A stretch of 64,000 nucleotides of DNA from Datnioides undecimradiatus (lineage: Eukaryota; Chordata; Actinopteri; Lobotiformes; Datnioididae): positions 9,603,676-9,667,675 of the forward strand of contig WARS01000007.1 of the NCBI GenBank assembly GCA_008933995.1, given 5' to 3'. Made by a program: the position numbers and the translations under genes. The notes beneath the pieces are model-generated. The model saw only the letters and a program-made list of their open reading frames with translations. It was not told where the DNA came from and searched no databases. Shown here piece after piece: positions 60,585 to 64,000 of this stretch (positions are counted from its first letter, which is position 1; every line of letters starts with the position of its first letter).

Positions 60585-63500
60585 TCACGCGAGAGAAGAA
60601 CGTGCCATGTACAGTAGCTTAGTTACATGTAATGACGAATAATTACCACCAGAGGGAAAACAAATTGAGAATAGTGTTTCTTGACCGTTGTAGTCTCGAT
60701 GTTTATTCGTATCCCCGATAACCCGCTGTGTGGTACGAGGCCTGTAGAGTGCCGTGCTAGAATAATTAGCAACAGATTTCTACGGTATGAAATCATAATA
60801 CATTAATTGCTGACATTTAATTAATTGATTGTTAATTAATAGTAAAATGCCTTTATGTTCCAGCTCATACTTTAATTTCTAAATTAAATTCACAGGAATG
60901 GCTAGATTCTAAATTCATTCAAGTTTTTACTTTTTGATTTTCCATTTAGTTATGTATCTGATTCTCATATTGAAGCGCACATTTCATTTGTTTCCTGCGT
61001 TAATGCAGCTGTATTTTGAGATCTCTTTATTTTTAAGTCTCTTTAGTTTTAAAATATTTAAGCAGTGTGCCACCAAATTAACTGTCCTGATGATGATGTC
61101 ATCAGGGTTTTTTATGTAGAAGGTTGGCGACATGTTTGCTGAAAGTGTTCTGACCCGCCATGCATTAACAAAATCAAAGGTAACATTTTTCATTATATAT
61201 TTCCCATTGTAAACCTGTAGCTGTACAGATAAGAGTGACTAAACGGTAAATAGCCAAACACAATTTTCATGACCCTTCAACAGAAATGTGGGCACTTTCA
61301 TATTGTTGTATTATTGAGTGCTTGTAAGCTGTTGCAGCATAAGTCACTTTTGGTATTCTTTGAACCTTGAATCTTTTGTTTCCCCAAGAATTCACCTTTC
61401 TGGGCTTGTGTCCAAAGCTAATTGCTAATACTGGAACTCTAGTGTGCATGCACCCTGCTAACACCCCTTTGTGTCTGATCTCCAATCTGGCAAAGCAATC
61501 TCAACAATTCTTACTTCTTTATTAGGCCTCGGTAGGCAATACTTTGGGACAATAGTCATTCCCATAAGCTGTACTCTACAATGGCTGATTGACAGTTTGC
61601 TTCTTTTCTTGGACAACAGCATGAACCCATCTAAAAATGGTCTCATTAACCTGATTCAGCACCCTGGAAAAACACACTGCACCCTACACCTTTTTCTTTT
61701 GTTTTAAAACTGGAAAAACACAGCGGCTTTTCTGGAAATGTCAACTTTCTGATAATCTGTCCAAAAAAATAACAGTGCACTTATCTTAGGTGAGTAACAG
61801 GCCATACAGATGTGTCATCAGCTCAAATAGAGTTGCAGACGGTTTAATAATCGCATCAGCATCTAAACACTCTGTGTGAATCATGACTGACTTGCTGTCA
61901 GTTTGTCTACCTAAGTAGGAAAAAAACATGGTAAGCTTGTTAATCTATTCCTGCTTACAGGCTCATAAGTCATGTCTGCATATGGCACAGAGCGTCTTCT
62001 CCTGATCAGCTCATCGTGGCAAACAGGAAACTCGTTTGTAATGCTTACAACAAAAACTAGACTCATCTGGGCTAAACAGCTCATGACCTCAAAGATACCA
62101 GGAGTGTTGTCTTTCAGATGGCACAAAGGATGACTAATAGATGGATGTTACAAACACTTGTCATTTTTGTCACTCACTCCATGTGGGGTTTACTACTCCC
62201 TCCTTATCTATTACTGATTAGGATGGAAGCGCTCAAGGACAGAACAAATGATCTGCTACAGCAGTCCTCTGAGGGCTTTAGCATGTACCATACTTTAGTA
62301 CAGCTTGCAGTTATGACACGTTACGTACCGCAAGAACACAACAAAATGTTGTAGTATTGACACTATGTGCACAGTTAGATATCAGGCAGGTAATGGTTTG
62401 GCTGTAGATTACCATCTTTGACTTTGCATACAGGATAGTTCATAACTACAATACTAAGTTCACAATGTAAGCTGCACATTGAATTCTTGCTCCCGAGAGG
62501 GAAGAACCCTTTTGATTTTGACACCATTATTCATTCTCCAGAGCACATCAATAATCACAGTGGGGTCCTTTAATCTGTGAGAAATCACAATGCAACACAC
62601 TGAGCTATGTGCACACACACGTTCCCAACATTCCACACATTTCTAGTATGAACACCGTAATAAGACTCATGATTGTTGAAAAAGAGGATAAAATTATTGT
62701 TGATAACTATCCAGAGTTGTAAACTCCTATCTCCCCATCTACACCTTTTTTGTATTTCATCTTCATTTGTGGCTCACAAACAGAAACCCCTGCAGTTTTA
62801 AAGTGCTACTTTCAGGCAAACTATCTTTCCAGAGTTTACACATTATTCACACAAGTGTGCCCATATGCACAATGTCTTAATCATATGCCAGTTGCTGAAG
62901 GTGACACAAAGTTCATGGGTGCAAATCTTTCTGGTAGGCCGTGGGGTGTCAGGCACAGCTGGTGTTCGGGGGGTGTAAAGGGGAGTAACAAGTCTCTAAC
63001 AGGCTAAGTGATGGATGTCTGACTGCTAAGCTCCGTGCTACAAAGGAGCCACTAAAGCGGCTGAAGACACTAATGAGCCAGTGACTAAAACCTGGCCTGG
63101 ATTCAGTGGACGGCACAGGTCAATACAACACAAGCGGCTGATTGGTTCACACAAGGACATCCTCTGGATTTAGGTCTCAAAGGATGAGACCAACATGCCT
63201 CCAGGTTAAGGAGTGTGTGAAAAAATCTGCCCTGTTTTTGGACACCTGGTGTGTGCAGAACACTGTTTTAGGCTCTAAAACACAAGACATCGTGTCTTGA
63301 CTACCATGTTATTTCATTATCCAGTCACTCTGTAAATATAATGTCGACGACTCTATGTCACTAACTCCGATCACTGATCAGTTTCTGCCCAAAGCCTGGG
63401 CCAAAACTTAAGTGTACAGAAAATAGTTTAACTATCACATGGTTTGCTGAAAATAAATTACTGAAGTAACTTTTGTTTTGTTTCACCAAAACACAGATAA

Positions 63501-63788
63501 GCAGGTCTGGCTCATGTCTGGAGACTCTAAACTGTGCATTATGTGAGTTTTGTTTGTTTGAATGAGTTTTGTTTGTTTGTTTTTATCATTAGAGATGTTA
63601 TATTTTTTGAGGTTTTAGGCATTCATTTTATCCACAAAAGTGTATTTTGTTTTACTTCAGTGGCAACAAAAAATGTGCAAATTATTAAAGTGCACTTCAT
63701 TTCACAACAACAAAAACAACAACAACAATAATAAACTTTTTTCTAGTGAGGACAATTAAAGGGAGTTACATGTCTTATTCAAAAATAA

Positions 63789-63814
63789 TATCTTAGACTA
63801 ATAGGTCTAAGATA
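63789..63814. repeat. 10-bp perfect inverted repeat
   Basis: TATCTTAGAC and GTCTAAGATA flank the loop TAATAG. Confidence 0.9.
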
Positions 63815-64000
63815 AGTCCAATCAAAGTCTTATTAAATTAGAAAAAACTGTAAAACTACACTTAATTTAACTTATTATACTTTCTTTTGATTGCATTTCC
63901 TTTATACCGACTGAGCATCAGTGTTAGCAGGTGTTAATCCAGCTCATGTTTTACTGTCGTCTCTCTGCTCTCATGGTTGATTACACTCTGTGAGTCCGGA

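Larger units (their letters stand above)
60001..64000. other. Distal flank of fbxw2
   Basis: No coding exon is supported in 4 kb. It has the inverted repeat and TATA-like site above, an (ACA)n-like run near 63704-63732, a tandem GAGTTTTGTTTGTTTG duplication near 63546-63580 and a 10-bp-arm palindrome at 63789-63814. Confidence 0.7.

Noticed and set aside
1..64000. CRISPR arrays, tRNA, rRNA or prokaryotic mobile systems
   Set aside because: No regularly spaced repeats, no cloverleaf with a recognisable T-loop and no rRNA sequence seen; the locus is animal nuclear DNA.

Overview
The window is vertebrate nuclear DNA, very probably from a teleost. Introns obey GT-AG, the noncoding sequence is AT-rich, and three genes give proteins close to human ANGPTL2, RALGPS1 and FBXW2. 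Several dispersed repeats match families I know from spiny-rayed (percomorph) fish, so a percomorph is my best guess. There is no prokaryotic operon, CRISPR array, tRNA or rRNA that I can support.

Layout. (1) About 1-6041, minus strand: the 5' part of angptl2. It has one large coding exon (signal peptide, furin-like site, coiled coil, proline-rich linker) and two exons of the fibrinogen-like domain. The last exon lies beyond the left edge. (2) 6042-26952: a long stretch with no coding exon that I can support, lying upstream of angptl2 and, by inference, inside a ralgps1 intron. (3) 26953-45253, plus strand: twelve coding exons of ralgps1, from the end of the RasGEF domain through the PxxP linker and PH domain to the stop. 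The N-terminal exons must lie left of the window, so angptl2 appears to be nested antisense inside a ralgps1 intron. (4) 45254-54624: ralgps1 3' UTR, a (CA)n tract, a degenerate LINE remnant and fbxw2 3' UTR; the two genes converge here. (5) 54625-58566, minus strand: seven coding exons giving a complete 454-residue Fbxw2, with a probable noncoding first exon ending at 59841. (6) 60000-64000: the fbxw2 promoter area and distal flank, with palindromes, a 13-bp inverted repeat and a TATA-like site facing right, but no coding exon I can defend.

The three proteins belong to different pathways: a secreted angiopoietin-like factor, a Ral exchange factor and an SCF ubiquitin-ligase receptor. Any link between them is positional (nested or convergent transcription). 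I found no convincing new multigene system. The most interesting noncoding signals are a perfect 18-bp hairpin in a ralgps1 intron, a TATA-like site plus splice donor followed by a second hairpin near 21.7-22.0 kb, a cluster of TTAGCTAAC-type palindromes at the fbxw2 promoter, and two short upstream ORFs in the fbxw2 leader.
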